Origin: Lachnospiraceae bacterium
GTDB lineage: Bacteria > Bacillota > Clostridia > Lachnospirales > Lachnospiraceae
Assembly: GCA_022799355.1 (NCBI GenBank)
Contig: JAAWOG010000008.1
Span: 27,708-91,707 of the forward strand
DNA: 64,000 bases
Direction of reading: 5' to 3'
Shown here: positions 17,525 through 27,038 of the stretch, one piece after another
Numbering within the stretch: the stretch's first letter is position 1
Layout of the letters: each line of letters opens with the position of its first letter
Program-made: the position numbers and the translations under genes
Notes under the pieces: model-generated
Database searches by the model: none
The model's input: the letters and a program-made list of their open reading frames with translations, nothing else
What the model was told of the DNA's origin: nothing

Positions 17525-19141
17525 TCATTTTTTATAATAGGTTTCCAAAATCTCTCGGTAGTCGTTCCCCGCAAGCGCCATATGTTTTGCCCCGTTCTGG
17601 GACAGTCCCACACCGTGCCCGAAACCGCCTCCGACTACTATATATCCTACCATATTTCCCTTTTTGTTACAAACACTTTGAAGAGAAATAAAGGCGCTTG
17701 GCAGAAGCTCTTTTACCTGAAAAGTTGTACCGTCCCGGAGTTTTACCGCGCCTCCCTGACATAACACATGCCGGATATTATACTCCCCCCAGACATACAC
17801 TTCTCCGTTTTCACAGGAAATCTTTACACAGTCCCCCACGCCGCCTTCCTGCCTCTCCACAATGCTCATATCCATAATATTCCCGAGTTTTTCTTTTGTT
17901 ATCTCACAGGGCGAACCATCTTTCCTGCTCTCCGCCCAGATAAGCTTCTCATTCACTCCCTGGCGGTTTCTGCATCTTTCGAATATTTCCTTCTGGTCCG
18001 CCTCCTTAACCGAATAATCCCACCTGTAAAAAGCATCCTCCGCCTCCAGATGCCCTTTATATTCTTGACTGATATAGTCAAAAAACTCCTGGTTCATCAG
18101 ATCGATTTCTTCCTGGCTCTTAATCAGCGCAGGCCGCTGCGTCTCTCCGCCGTGCCAGACGGACACTTCCGCTCCCCGCCCGCAGGAAGTGGAGTAATAA
18201 TAGCATTCCATGTAGCTGCCATCCTCCCTCCGCAGCACTTCCCCTGCCGTCTCATCCACCGCCAGATCTCCCTGTGCCGCAGTCTCCAGATTGCGGTAGA
18301 CCTGACAGGCGGTGGTATCGTCCACCGCCGCGTCATACTGCGGATAGACTTTGTTCTCCATCTTCATCTTCGCGTAGGTGCGAGCGCAGACCGCCTGGGC
18401 TTTCAGCGCTTCCAACGGATAGGATGAGGGCATCTCGCTTGGCAGCACTCCCTTCACATACTCTTCCAGCGATACCTCATTGATCAGCACAAGCCCGGCT
18501 TCCTCCCGTCTTATCTCCAGAACGCCCTGATAGGAGGGATGTCCACAGGATTTGTTCAGGCTCATCACCCGCAGCGCTTCTCCCTCCAAACTGCCGGCGC
18601 GAATCCTGATCACATTTGTCTTTTCAAAATAGGGGCTCTTTGCCGTGATTTCCAGCGACTCATCTCCTGCCTCCAGTATGATTTCTTCATGGTAAAGCCC
18701 TCCGGTTCCGGTCAGAACCACTCTGATTTTTTCTGTCTCTCCCTTCTCCCCGTTACTCTCACGATCCTCCTCCCCATCCGCCTCCTCCTGATGCCCGTTA
18801 TCATGTTCCTCTTCTGAGGAATCTCCATCTTCCTCTCCTTTTTCACTTTCCTGTGTGGGTGCTTCCTTATCTTCTGCCGCCGTTTCCTCTTTTGTATTAC
18901 TTTTTTTGCTCTCTTCCTCCTCCTTTTCTTTGCTGTCCTCCCCGATAGGATAGCTGGTCTCCTCCCTGTCATCAAATCCCTCCTCCTGCCAGGGAATCAC
19001 TTCCAGTATCCCGTTTTCATTTTGGGCAGTATGTCCCGCCTCCACGCAGGCTTTTTGCACTTGCCTGTAGCAATACCACAGCCATAAGAAGATCATCAGA
19101 AAATATGCGGCTAAAAAAATGTATGGTTTACGATTTCTCAT
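17525..19141 (-). CDS. SpoIID/LytB-domain protein
   Basis: About 538 residues from the start at 19141. One N-terminal membrane anchor (YIFLAAYFLMIFLWLWYCY) is followed by a very acidic, low-complexity linker of about 90 residues. The SpoIID domain has SLEEYVKGVLPSEMPSSYP, LKAQAVCARTYA and a terminal GGFGHGVGLSQNGA. SpoIID is a lytic transglycosylase needed for engulfment; vegetative LytB homologues also exist. The long acidic linker is unusual for sporulation SpoIID, which lacks one. An in-frame upstream start (19249) would run through the small-RNA terminator, so it is unlikely. Confidence 0.9.
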   Translation of the reverse strand: MRNRKPYIFLAAYFLMIFLWLWYCYRQVQKACVEAGHTAQNENGILEVIPWQEEGFDDREETSYPIGEDSKEKEEEESKKSNTKEETAAEDKEAPTQESEKGEEDGDSSEEEHDNGHQEEADGEEDRESNGEKGETEKIRVVLTGTGGLYHEEIILEAGDESLEITAKSPYFEKTNVIRIRAGSLEGEALRVMSLNKSCGHPSYQGVLEIRREEAGLVLINEVSLEEYVKGVLPSEMPSSYPLEALKAQAVCARTYAKMKMENKVYPQYDAAVDDTTACQVYRNLETAAQGDLAVDETAGEVLRREDGSYMECYYYSTSCGRGAEVSVWHGGETQRPALIKSQEEIDLMNQEFFDYISQEYKGHLEAEDAFYRWDYSVKEADQKEIFERCRNRQGVNEKLIWAESRKDGSPCEITKEKLGNIMDMSIVERQEGGVGDCVKISCENGEVYVWGEYNIRHVLCQGGAVKLRDGTTFQVKELLPSAFISLQSVCNKKGNMVGYIVVGGGFGHGVGLSQNGAKHMALAGNDYREILETYYKK

Positions 19142-19177
19142 ATTCCATCTTATTCCGAACTCTGCCATTTCATGCAG

Positions 19178-19217
19178 TAAAAAAGACGAGTAAAACTTTT
19201 GCTTACTCGTCTTTTTT
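19178..19217. terminator. Strong bidirectional terminator after the 6S-like RNA
   Basis: Perfect stem GACGAGTAA / TTACTCGTC (19185-19193 / 19203-19211) flanked by six Ts in both directions. Confidence 0.9.
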
Positions 19218-19352
19218 CTCTTATTTTCGTAAATAAGATGAACCCCCAAAATGCGAATCCTGCAAGTTGACTCCTAGCAAGCGCCAGGTGGGTTACCGCA
19301 AACATACTTCTGCCTTCCACTGCTTAAGCTTTCGCCCGGAGGCCTGACATCC
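19212..19352 (-). ncRNA. Structured small RNA, possibly 6S RNA
   Basis: A non-coding stretch with its own promoter: TTTACT and TATTAT 16 bp apart, upstream of about 19352. The 5' GATG...CCTCC pairs with the 3' GGGGG..CATC, giving a closing helix. Inside are CCTGGC-GCTT-GCTAGG and GAGTC/GATTC hairpins and a GCGGTAACCCACC segment. Length of about 140-170 nt, terminal pairing, promoter and strong terminator fit 6S RNA (RNA polymerase regulator). I rely on memory of Clostridial 6S sequences, so the family call is moderate; a stand-alone structured RNA is better supported. Confidence 0.5.
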
Positions 19353-19499
19353 ATATGATAATATAGGAATCCCGTTTAAAGTAAATGTAGGTTCAAAATA
19401 GCAGGAATTCTTATGCATTTCAGGTTAATACTTATTATAGCCTTTTCCCTTTCATTTTACAACAGGAATTATAAAAATTCCTTAGAAAAAATTGCCAGA

Positions 19500-21152
19500 T
19501 TATCTCTTTTTCAACTGGAACCTGCTGGTCTTTTCTTCCAGTCTGTGAACCTGTTCAAACAGCTCCGAGCTGACAGCGGCAGATTCCTCGCTGCTTGCGG
19601 AGTTTGTCTGTACCACGGAAGAAATCTGTCCGATACCAATGGATACCTGCGAGAGCGCATCCGCTTCCTGCCCGATCGCTTCGGAGATAGACTGTATGGC
19701 CTCATCGGACTGCATCACCAGATCCTGCACCTGTTTCAGAGATGCAAATACCTCATCCACAATCTGACTGCCCCGATCGGTAGCATGAGCGGAATTTTCG
19801 ATCAGGCTCTTGGTCGCCTTCACCGCCTCGTCCGATTTGGATGCCAGAACACGCACCTCACTTGCCACCACCGCAAAGCCCTTGCCTGCCTCTCCGACAC
19901 GGGCAGCCTCTACCGCCGCATTCAGTGCAAGAAGGTTGGTCTGAGAAGCGATATCCTCAATGGTTGCAATAATTTTGCCGATTTCCTGGGAAGCTTCCGC
20001 AATATCTTCCATTGCCGCCACCATTTTTTCCATCTGCCGGCTGCTCAATGTTACCTGCTCGCTGGTAAGCTGTGCACTGCGCCGTGCCTCGGCAACCGAT
20101 TCCACGTTCTTGGAAGCGCTTCTGGATATCTCGTCTACGGTAGCATACAACTCTTCCACCGCACTCGCCTGGTCCGTTGCTCCCTGTGCCAGAGCCTGCG
20201 CCCCGCTGGAAAGCTGCTCTGCGTAAGACGCCACATGTCCCTCAGCCTGTACAATACCGCCCATGGCTTCTGAAATGGAAGCCGTGAAACGGCCCAGTGC
20301 CTCCTCGATAGGCTGGAAATCGCCGATATAGCGGGCGGAAGTGGTCACGTTGAAATTCCCCTTTGCCAGCTCTCCCATCACCCGGTCGATATCCGTCACA
20401 TATTCCTGAATACGCCCTACGGATTCTTCCAGTGTATGAACCAGATCACCCAGTTCATTATCGGAATGGTAACTCATACTCAGCGCAAGATTTCCCTGCT
20501 GAAGAGGACGTGCCTGTTCCGTAATGGTAACAAGCGGCCTTACCACATGTTTAAACACAAACAATATCAGGCTGATCAGCCCGCTCAAAGCCAACACCAG
20601 ACATACACAGGTGGAAAAATGCATGAATATAATTGTATTATTCATGCGAGCCGTATATTCATCATTGAGTGCTTCACTCCGCTCCACAACATTTTCCAGC
20701 AGATTCACCAGATTGGTCAGATTCGGCAGAATAGTCTCCTGATAATACTGCTGTGCCTGCACTTTATCGTTTGCGTACAATTCCAGCGCAGTTCCCGCGG
20801 AGGCATGCAGTTCCTTATGTAACGGCTCAATCTGGCTGCGCAGGCTGCTGATCTCGGTATCCTCAAAACTCATATCCGAATACAGCCATTCTCCCAATAC
20901 ACACGCCGTATGATCCATACTGCCTGTAAACTCCGTATCGGAATACAGCGCATTGCTCAGATTGGATGACCACTTATAATGAGCGGTCTCAGCTCTCTGA
21001 ATCTGGCTCAGCGTAGCGGCAGCACGGACGCTGTCGTCCTGAGTCCCCTCGATGCGCAGAATATTAAATGTTGTGATAAAACTGAACAATAAAACCATAC
21101 AGACGGCACAGGCAACACGAATGCCTACCGATCGTTTAATACTGGTACCCAT
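19500..21152 (-). CDS. Methyl-accepting chemotaxis protein
   Basis: 550 residues. First membrane helix at about 10-32, an extracellular four-helix-bundle-like sensing region (35-180), second helix (about 180-205), then HAMP. The cytoplasmic signalling domain includes the conserved hairpin tip [20 protein letters not shown] then [24 protein letters not shown] lies 10 bases before the ATG. The ligand is unknown. No other che gene adjoins it, although cheR is at 50462-51238. Confidence 0.97.
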   Translation of the reverse strand: MGTSIKRSVGIRVACAVCMVLLFSFITTFNILRIEGTQDDSVRAAATLSQIQRAETAHYKWSSNLSNALYSDTEFTGSMDHTACVLGEWLYSDMSFEDTEISSLRSQIEPLHKELHASAGTALELYANDKVQAQQYYQETILPNLTNLVNLLENVVERSEALNDEYTARMNNTIIFMHFSTCVCLVLALSGLISLILFVFKHVVRPLVTITEQARPLQQGNLALSMSYHSDNELGDLVHTLEESVGRIQEYVTDIDRVMGELAKGNFNVTTSARYIGDFQPIEEALGRFTASISEAMGGIVQAEGHVASYAEQLSSGAQALAQGATDQASAVEELYATVDEISRSASKNVESVAEARRSAQLTSEQVTLSSRQMEKMVAAMEDIAEASQEIGKIIATIEDIASQTNLLALNAAVEAARVGEAGKGFAVVASEVRVLASKSDEAVKATKSLIENSAHATDRGSQIVDEVFASLKQVQDLVMQSDEAIQSISEAIGQEADALSQVSIGIGQISSVVQTNSASSEESAAVSSELFEQVHRLEEKTSRFQLKKR

Positions 21153-21289
21153 AGTTTTCGGGCCTCCTCTTTCCTAATTTTTTATGAGCACTTTTTGTGC
21201 TGGTTATTCTTATTGTATTATATTATAAAAGATGAATGATTGCAACCACGGAACAGAAACACTCTGACATTCCTCTTTGGAAAATGTTA

Positions 21290-22543
21290 TTACTTCTTTT
21301 CAGCCTTTTTGGCGTTTATCGCCAGAGCCGCCAGGACCGTTCCGAGGAAACTGGCTGCGGTGCCGCAGGCCAGCATCATCTTCGGCCCCGCCATATCCAG
21401 TATTCTGCCGCAGATCAGTCCGCTGAACACGCCGCTTAACGTGATGGCGCAGTTCACATACGCCTGTCCCTTTACCTGATCGAGCCGCTCCATTACCTTG
21501 CTCGCATAATAAGCCGAGGCGGGTATAAACAGCGCGTAAGCGGCAATCTGACAAAACTGACTGACAAACACGCCCCCAATCCCGTCTGCCAGAAACAGCA
21601 GCAGCACCTTCACCGTAAAAAACACGGTGGAAAGCAAAAGCAGCCTTTCGCTGGGGATCTTTTTTGTCATCCTCAGGAAAAATGCCATGGTTGGCAGTTC
21701 AATCAGCGCCGCCATGGATGTGGCATAGCCGATATGTTTTTCCGTACCGCCAAGCGGCGTTATGATCTGAATCAGATAATCATTGATCATATTGTGGGCA
21801 AAAAACACTAAAATAGTCGCCAACAGAAACAGCATAAATCTCGGGTAATATTTCGCAAAAGCAAAGAAATTGTTATGAGCGACAGATCCCTCTTCCGGAG
21901 CTGTCCCCTTTTTTTCTCCGCCGCTTTCATACTCTCCCTTTGCGCCCCCGCTCTCCGGCTCTTTTTCTCCTTCCGGCAGCCGAAAGGTCAAAAGAAACAA
22001 AAGCCCTACCGTCAGAACAAGGGCATCCCCGATATGTATCACGCTTACATCCCGCTGCTCCAGCAGATTGCCAAGAATCGGCGAATATGCTGCAAACCCC
22101 ACCGAACCAAGCCCTCTTGCCAGACCGAAATTGATAGGGCAGCCTCTCTCCGCATACTCAAAATTCATGGCGATAATGATCGGCTGATATGCCATCTGGA
22201 TCATATAGATCAGCGTAAAAATAAGGAATATCGCGATCTTTTCCTGCCGTACAAATGCCAGCGCCAGAGACAGGGCTATGATCAGCGCCGTACAAAAAGA
22301 CGCCGTCCTGCGGTTTGTCAGTTTTCCCGGCTTATCAATCAACCCGGCAAGCACCGGCTGGATCACCACCGATAATACATTGGCAAGGGCAAGCAGAATG
22401 CCGATCTGGGAATTGGTAAATCCCCTTTCCAGCATAAAGATCGACGCATAGGCATGAACGCCGCAGAATCCCATAAAATAGGTTGCATTGATCACAGCAT
22501 AACGCGCCGTCCAATATTTTCCTTTCTTTATTATATGTTCCAT
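21290..22543 (-). CDS. MFS transporter (12-helix)
   Basis: 417 residues, about 12 hydrophobic segments and a charged middle loop (GEKEPESGGAKGEYESGGEK, about residues 195-215). The first half (AVINATYFMGFCGVHAYASI, LLALANVLSVVIQPVLAGL) resembles the LacY/NupG-like MFS_1-like group. Substrate not evident. It lies 60 bases after the small Cys-rich gene but is probably independent. Confidence 0.88.
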   Translation of the reverse strand: MEHIIKKGKYWTARYAVINATYFMGFCGVHAYASIFMLERGFTNSQIGILLALANVLSVVIQPVLAGLIDKPGKLTNRRTASFCTALIIALSLALAFVRQEKIAIFLIFTLIYMIQMAYQPIIIAMNFEYAERGCPINFGLARGLGSVGFAAYSPILGNLLEQRDVSVIHIGDALVLTVGLLFLLTFRLPEGEKEPESGGAKGEYESGGEKKGTAPEEGSVAHNNFFAFAKYYPRFMLFLLATILVFFAHNMINDYLIQIITPLGGTEKHIGYATSMAALIELPTMAFFLRMTKKIPSERLLLLSTVFFTVKVLLLFLADGIGGVFVSQFCQIAAYALFIPASAYYASKVMERLDQVKGQAYVNCAITLSGVFSGLICGRILDMAGPKMMLACGTAASFLGTVLAALAINAKKAEKK

Positions 22544-22603
22544 ATTCTCTCCCGTTATATCAGTAACAAAATTTATTCCCTGACCATACTGTCACAGATA
22601 CCC

Positions 22604-22744
22604 TTACTTCTTTCTGTGACAGGTACTGCGGTTTCCACAGGCGGCGCAGCCTCCACCGCAGCCGCGTTTTGAGCTGCTTCCCGTAAAATTCGCGATGGCA
22701 GCCGAAATGCAGATAATCAGGGCAAAGCACAAGAACTCTACCAC
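22604..22744 (-). CDS. FeoB-associated-type Cys-rich small membrane protein
   Basis: A 46-residue protein: GTG start at 22744 with GGAGG six bases upstream. One membrane helix (LCFALIICISAAIA), then a Cys cluster, CGGGCAACGNRSTCH, and a basic end. This is the architecture of the FeoB-associated Cys-rich membrane proteins normally found next to feoB and thought to aid ferrous iron uptake. No feoB or feoA is in the window, so it is orphaned here, between pckA and an MFS gene. Confidence 0.8.
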   Translation of the reverse strand: MVEFLCFALIICISAAIANFTGSSSKRGCGGGCAACGNRSTCHRKK

Positions 22745-22763
22745 ATACAACCTCCATTACTGT

Positions 22764-22812
22764 AAAAAGGACTGCTGTCCTGGAAATATCAAACTCCCGG
22801 CACAACAGTCCT
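22764..22812 (-). terminator. Terminator of pckA
   Basis: AGGACTGTTGT / ACAGCAGTCCT stem with further pairing inside, followed by five Ts on the minus strand. It separates pckA from the small Cys-rich gene. Confidence 0.85.
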
Positions 22813-22854
22813 GTTATTATTTTATTTCTTCAATCAAGCATCTGTGTGTCTGTT

Positions 22855-24558
22855 TTAGCACTCGGAAACCAGCTTTTTCAATGCATCCAGCGCTTCATCG
22901 GGAAGCTTGTCGTAGCCTTCCTTCTTGGTTGCGAAACCTTCCACCGCATCCACACGGTTCTGCATTGCGTTCTTCAATGCCGTCATGTAGGAAGCATCAT
23001 TTAAATCAGGTGTAAAGTCGCCTGTCTTACCGGACCAGTCATACATGATCTCGATATCTTCAAAGTTGCCCCACTTCTCAAAGTTAGCCTTTCCTTCCAC
23101 GATTGTTTCCAGAATGCCCAGAGTATCAGCGGGTTTTACTTTCTTGCCCATGAAGTCGCCCGTATTTACGATATAGCAGTCAACGTTCTTCTCTTCCACC
23201 AGCTTTTTGAACTTCTCATAGTCGTTCACGAGAGGATAGGTTCTGAACGGGTTAGCGTAAGGAACGATCCTCAGCGCGTTCAGATCCGTACCTGCAGCCA
23301 CACGTTCTGCTGTGGATGTCTTTGTAGCCAGTGTTGCGCCCATAACGGAAGCCAGTGCCGCACCTTTTAATTTTACTACGGGCGGGATGGTAGGATCTTT
23401 CATAATCCAGAAAATAGCGTTTACCGGAGCGTCAATCTTATCCACACGGTTCGGAGACCAGAGTTTGGACTTGATCGCACGGCCGTTGCCGTTTCTGATA
23501 TCTTCCGTTACAAGCTGGATCTTGCCGTCCTCATCCATCGTAGCGGAACAGTTCTGAGCGGATAACAGATACTCGTTATCAGGACAGCCTGTCGGATAGT
23601 CAGCGGTCTTATCAAAGTAAGTAGGCTCAAGCGCTACGGAAGAACAGGTATCCGTGTTGATGATGAAAGCGTCATCATGCAGAACGGTAATAGGATACTT
23701 GCCGCCGTGTTTCGCGTGAGTCAGTGTGGACTTACCGGAACCGGACAGACCATATACGGAAGCAACAAACTTGGAACCGTCAGCCAGTGTGTATTCTTTC
23801 TGTCCGCCGTGGCATGCCGCATAGCCGTTTCTGTTAGCCAGAGCCCATGCCATGGTCAGTGTACCTTTCTTATGCTCACCAAAGTATTTCATACCAAGGA
23901 TCGCCGCACAGTTCTGGTTGGTATCAAAGTAGCACAGTGTCAGAGGATCGCTCAGGCAGCTGTAATCCACATCGGGAGCTTCCACCGGTGCCCACTGGGG
24001 ATCGGAGAAGATATAGATATCCGGCTCATTGCCGCCTCCGATGGGCTGGGATTTTCCGTACATCTTCACATATTCATCAGACATATACTGGAAGTTGATC
24101 ATCCAGTTATACAGCAGGTTCTCTTCTCCTTCCGGAATCAGAAGGTGAGCCTTTGCCATAAATTCAGGATCAAGGCCTACGAAGCAGGTTGCGTGATACA
24201 TCTTTTTCCAGCGAGTCTTATAGATCGCATCCATCACTACCTTATCCAGTTTCGCTTCATCTACGCCGGGCTCACCTTTGATGCGGCGTGCTGCTGCGTA
24301 ACGGCCGGTTACTGCGCCGTCATTGAACAGAAGAACCTTTGCGTCCTTGGGAAGGCCGAAAGTCTCGCCGTCCTTTACAGGCATATCCGTTACGATTGTT
24401 CCCGGAGAATTTTTAGCTAAATTATAAGCTTCCTTCAGTGTCTCCACCTTCACTACGTTGTTCCCGTAAAAAGCGGCTTCGATAATGGAACGGGTTTTGG
24501 AAAAGCCCACCTTATCTTTGCCGATCTCGGAAATGGGGTAAAACGCTTTTGTTGACAT
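22855..24558 (-). CDS. pckA: Phosphoenolpyruvate carboxykinase (ATP type)
   Basis: 567 residues from the ATG at 24558 (GAGGAGG upstream). The P-loop VYGLSGSGKSTLTHAKHGG and the Asp pair in VLHDDAFIIN correspond to kinase motifs 1a and 2 of ATP-PEPCK; KTRWKKMYHATCFVG and ATKTSTAERVAAG are also kept. The protein is somewhat longer and more divergent than E. coli PckA. It interconverts oxaloacetate + ATP and PEP + CO2 + ADP; in gut anaerobes it often runs toward oxaloacetate. It has its own promoter and a 130-base structured leader, so regulation at the 5' UTR is possible. Confidence 0.93.
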   Translation of the reverse strand: MSTKAFYPISEIGKDKVGFSKTRSIIEAAFYGNNVVKVETLKEAYNLAKNSPGTIVTDMPVKDGETFGLPKDAKVLLFNDGAVTGRYAAARRIKGEPGVDEAKLDKVVMDAIYKTRWKKMYHATCFVGLDPEFMAKAHLLIPEGEENLLYNWMINFQYMSDEYVKMYGKSQPIGGGNEPDIYIFSDPQWAPVEAPDVDYSCLSDPLTLCYFDTNQNCAAILGMKYFGEHKKGTLTMAWALANRNGYAACHGGQKEYTLADGSKFVASVYGLSGSGKSTLTHAKHGGKYPITVLHDDAFIINTDTCSSVALEPTYFDKTADYPTGCPDNEYLLSAQNCSATMDEDGKIQLVTEDIRNGNGRAIKSKLWSPNRVDKIDAPVNAIFWIMKDPTIPPVVKLKGAALASVMGATLATKTSTAERVAAGTDLNALRIVPYANPFRTYPLVNDYEKFKKLVEEKNVDCYIVNTGDFMGKKVKPADTLGILETIVEGKANFEKWGNFEDIEIMYDWSGKTGDFTPDLNDASYMTALKNAMQNRVDAVEGFATKKEGYDKLPDEALDALKKLVSEC

Positions 24559-24592
24559 ATTTTTTCCTCCTCTTGGATGATAAATATAATTT

Positions 24593-24623
24593 ATCGTAAT
24601 ACAGTCAGAACTTATATTACGAT
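24593..24623 (-). other. Stem-loop in the pckA leader
   Basis: Perfect 9-bp stem ATCGTAATA / TATTACGAT with a 13-base loop, about 35 bases before the pckA start. No riboswitch class recognised. Confidence 0.45.
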
Positions 24624-24698
24624 CATCTTTGATACCCGCGGCGATACCGCCGCCGTGCGACGCCCATTTTCTGCAATTGCCATCACACATCGCCTTTT

Positions 24699-24727
24699 AT
24701 TATGGCAAATCGTGTTCCAAAAGTCAA
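24699..24727 (-). promoter_or_regulatory. Promoter of pckA
   Basis: Minus strand TTGACT (24722-24727), 17-bp spacer, CATAAT (24699-24704). Transcript start expected near 24692. Confidence 0.8.
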
Positions 24728-24787
24728 GATGGGTTTTGCACAAAAGAAGGCGGCATTCCTAAAAAAAGTGTAAAATATTCACCATGA

Positions 24788-26641
24788 TCATAAATCCTCA
24801 GTCGCCTCGATGAGCCAGTCCTGTTCTTCCTTATTTAATAACGGAAGAATCTTCTCTCTTACATTTTTATGATAGGCATTGATCCTTTCCACATCCTCCT
24901 CGTTCAGGAAACGTTTATCCAGGGCTTCTCTGTCGATGGGCACAAAGGTCAGATGGCGGAAACCGAGGAACGTGCCGTACTCGTTTTCCTCCTCTTTTAC
25001 GACCTCCAGAATATTTTCGGTGCGGACGCCGAAGGCGCCGGCAAAGTACATGCCGGGTTCATCGCTGATCAGCATGCCTGGGCGCAGCGCGTATTCTTTT
25101 ACCTCTTTTCGGTACTGCCAGCTGATGCGCTGGGGGCCTTCATGGACATTCAGCATATAACCGATGCCGTGCCCTGTACCGTGTTTGTAATCCAGATGTG
25201 CTCTCCACAGATCCTGTCTTGCCAGGATATCCAGATTCCGCCCGGTGGCTCCTTCCAAAAATACCGCTTCGGAGAGCCGCAGCATGGCCGCCGCCACAAG
25301 GGAAAATATCTTTTTCTCCTCTTCCGTTACTTCTCCCAGCACAATCGTCCTTGTCACATCCGTTGTGCCTCCCATATACTGACCGCCGGAGTCAACCAGA
25401 ACCATTCCTTTATCTTCCAGCCTGCGGTTTGTTTTTTCATCCGCCGCATAGTGGACGATGGCGCCGTTGTTCCCATAGCCGCAGATCGTAGTAAAGGAAA
25501 GGTCCAGAAAACCCGGGATCTGCCTGCGGAACTCCGCTAGCTTATCCGCGGCGGATATCTCGGTGATCTCCTCTTTTCCCACATGCTGTTTTAACCAGTA
25601 AATAAATTTGCAGAGGGCTGCGCTGTCCCTCAGATAGGTTTCCCTGCTCCTTGATAATTCCACCTCATTTTTGATCGCTTTCAGCAGTTCCGTAGGGGAC
25701 TCTCCAAGGATCAGCTCCCCCTTTTCCGAAAGAATCCGCATCAGCCGATAACTGAGGGACTCACCGGATGCCAGTATTTTAACGGCGGTTTTTCCGCCTT
25801 TTTTGTCCGCTGCCTCCTCATCTCCCTCTTCCCGGCGGTTTTCTTCTTTCGGAAATTCGGTTTCCAGCCAGTCAAATAACGTGCCGTACTCCCTTATTTC
25901 CACATCGCAGCCTGCAAGTAAGGTCCCTGATACCGCTTTTTTCTGCAGAAACAGTCCGCAGTCCTTTTTTCTGACTACCGCATAGGAGAGCGCCACAGGA
26001 TTGCAGGTAACATCCGCCCCCCGCAGGTTAAAGAGCCACATGATATCGTCCAGAGAGCTTAAAAACAGATAGTCCGCGCCCTCCTTCTCCATCACCCGGC
26101 GTACCTCTTCCAGCTTGTCCATAACGGATTCCCCGGCATATTCTTCGGTCAGTTCCCGGACGGGTTCGGCGGGAAGGGCGGGGCGCTCTTCCCAGGCAAT
26201 ATCCCCAAGGTCCTTATCATAACTGATCCGCGCCTTCTTCCCGCGGCACACCTTATCCAGCTTTTTCCCCAGCTTCGCACTGACGCAGTTTCCGTCAAAT
26301 CCAAGCACATCCCCCGCCTTAAGCACATCGCCCAGATACTCTTCCGGATCGGGAACCCCCTTTTCCTGCATCCGCATCAGTTCGATTCCCGTGCCCGCAA
26401 GTTCCTCTTCCGCCTGCAGAAAATACCGCCCGTCGGTCCAGAGGGCCGCATCTTCCTCCCCCACAAGCAGCGTTCCGTTGGAGCCCGTAAAACCGCTGAA
26501 ATACGCCCTTGTCCGAAAATGCTCATGGACATACTCGGAACCGTGGCAGTCCGCCGATGTAATCATATAATAATGAATACCGTTTTTTTTCATCGCGCAC
26601 CGAAGCGCGGAAAGCCTTTGAGAAACTATTTGATTTTCCAT
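24788..26641 (-). CDS. Xaa-Pro aminopeptidase (M24B, aminopeptidase P family)
   Basis: 617 residues, the three-domain long form seen in eukaryotic-like and Firmicute aminopeptidase P. Two creatinase-like N-terminal domains precede the pita-bread catalytic domain. Metal ligands are visible: the two Asp in LVDSGGQYMGGTTDVTRTI, His in HKGTGHGIG-like HGTGHGIG, and the Glu in ISDEPGMY and VRTENILEV. It removes N-terminal residues preceding proline, in the cytoplasm (no signal peptide). An insertion rich in Glu/Lys (about residues 275-290) splits the second domain. Divergent from citrate synthase. Confidence 0.93.
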   Translation of the reverse strand: MENQIVSQRLSALRCAMKKNGIHYYMITSADCHGSEYVHEHFRTRAYFSGFTGSNGTLLVGEEDAALWTDGRYFLQAEEELAGTGIELMRMQEKGVPDPEEYLGDVLKAGDVLGFDGNCVSAKLGKKLDKVCRGKKARISYDKDLGDIAWEERPALPAEPVRELTEEYAGESVMDKLEEVRRVMEKEGADYLFLSSLDDIMWLFNLRGADVTCNPVALSYAVVRKKDCGLFLQKKAVSGTLLAGCDVEIREYGTLFDWLETEFPKEENRREEGDEEAADKKGGKTAVKILASGESLSYRLMRILSEKGELILGESPTELLKAIKNEVELSRSRETYLRDSAALCKFIYWLKQHVGKEEITEISAADKLAEFRRQIPGFLDLSFTTICGYGNNGAIVHYAADEKTNRRLEDKGMVLVDSGGQYMGGTTDVTRTIVLGEVTEEEKKIFSLVAAAMLRLSEAVFLEGATGRNLDILARQDLWRAHLDYKHGTGHGIGYMLNVHEGPQRISWQYRKEVKEYALRPGMLISDEPGMYFAGAFGVRTENILEVVKEEENEYGTFLGFRHLTFVPIDREALDKRFLNEEDVERINAYHKNVREKILPLLNKEEQDWLIEATEDL

Positions 26642-26800
26642 ATTTAACCTCCCTGTCCTTAAAATTACAACATGCCTCTTTCATACAGAAAACCTGCATT
26701 GCAGGATTCCTGCCATCTCTCAATCATCTGCTATTATACATAAAAATAAAGCTTTTGGGATCAAAAATTTATTAATTTTTTCTGAATTGACTAAATAAAC

Positions 26801-26830
26801 TTGTAATCTCCATTTTTTTCATGTTATGAT
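26801..26830 (+). promoter_or_regulatory. Promoter of citrate synthase
   Basis: TTGTAA (26801-26806), 18-bp spacer, TATGAT (26825-26830). The leader of about 200 bases includes a hairpin, AAGAACAC / GTGTTCTT (26872-26892), but I recognise no riboswitch in it. Confidence 0.6.
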
Positions 26831-27038
26831 AGAAATACATTTCAACATGTTAATCATTCCGACTTTTCATGAAGAACACAAACCGTGTTCTTTCACATTG
26901 TTATCGTTGTCCTATTGTCATTTTACATTTTCAGTGAATTTGATTGATTTTGGCAACATATTACGATTTGATGCTGCTGTTTTACATAAAGCCAGAATTT
27001 TGCTTTCATACATTACTCAAAGAAAGGAGTTACTATAT

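Noticed and set aside
19353..19500. AGGAATT / AATTCCT hairpin after the chemoreceptor gene
   Set aside because: The stem is short and AT-rich, and the T-run is poor, so I did not list it as a terminator.
26826..27038. Upstream extension of citrate synthase in the same frame
   Set aside because: It adds 71 residues without family similarity; AAAGGAG points to the ATG at 27039, and the promoter is at 26801-26830.
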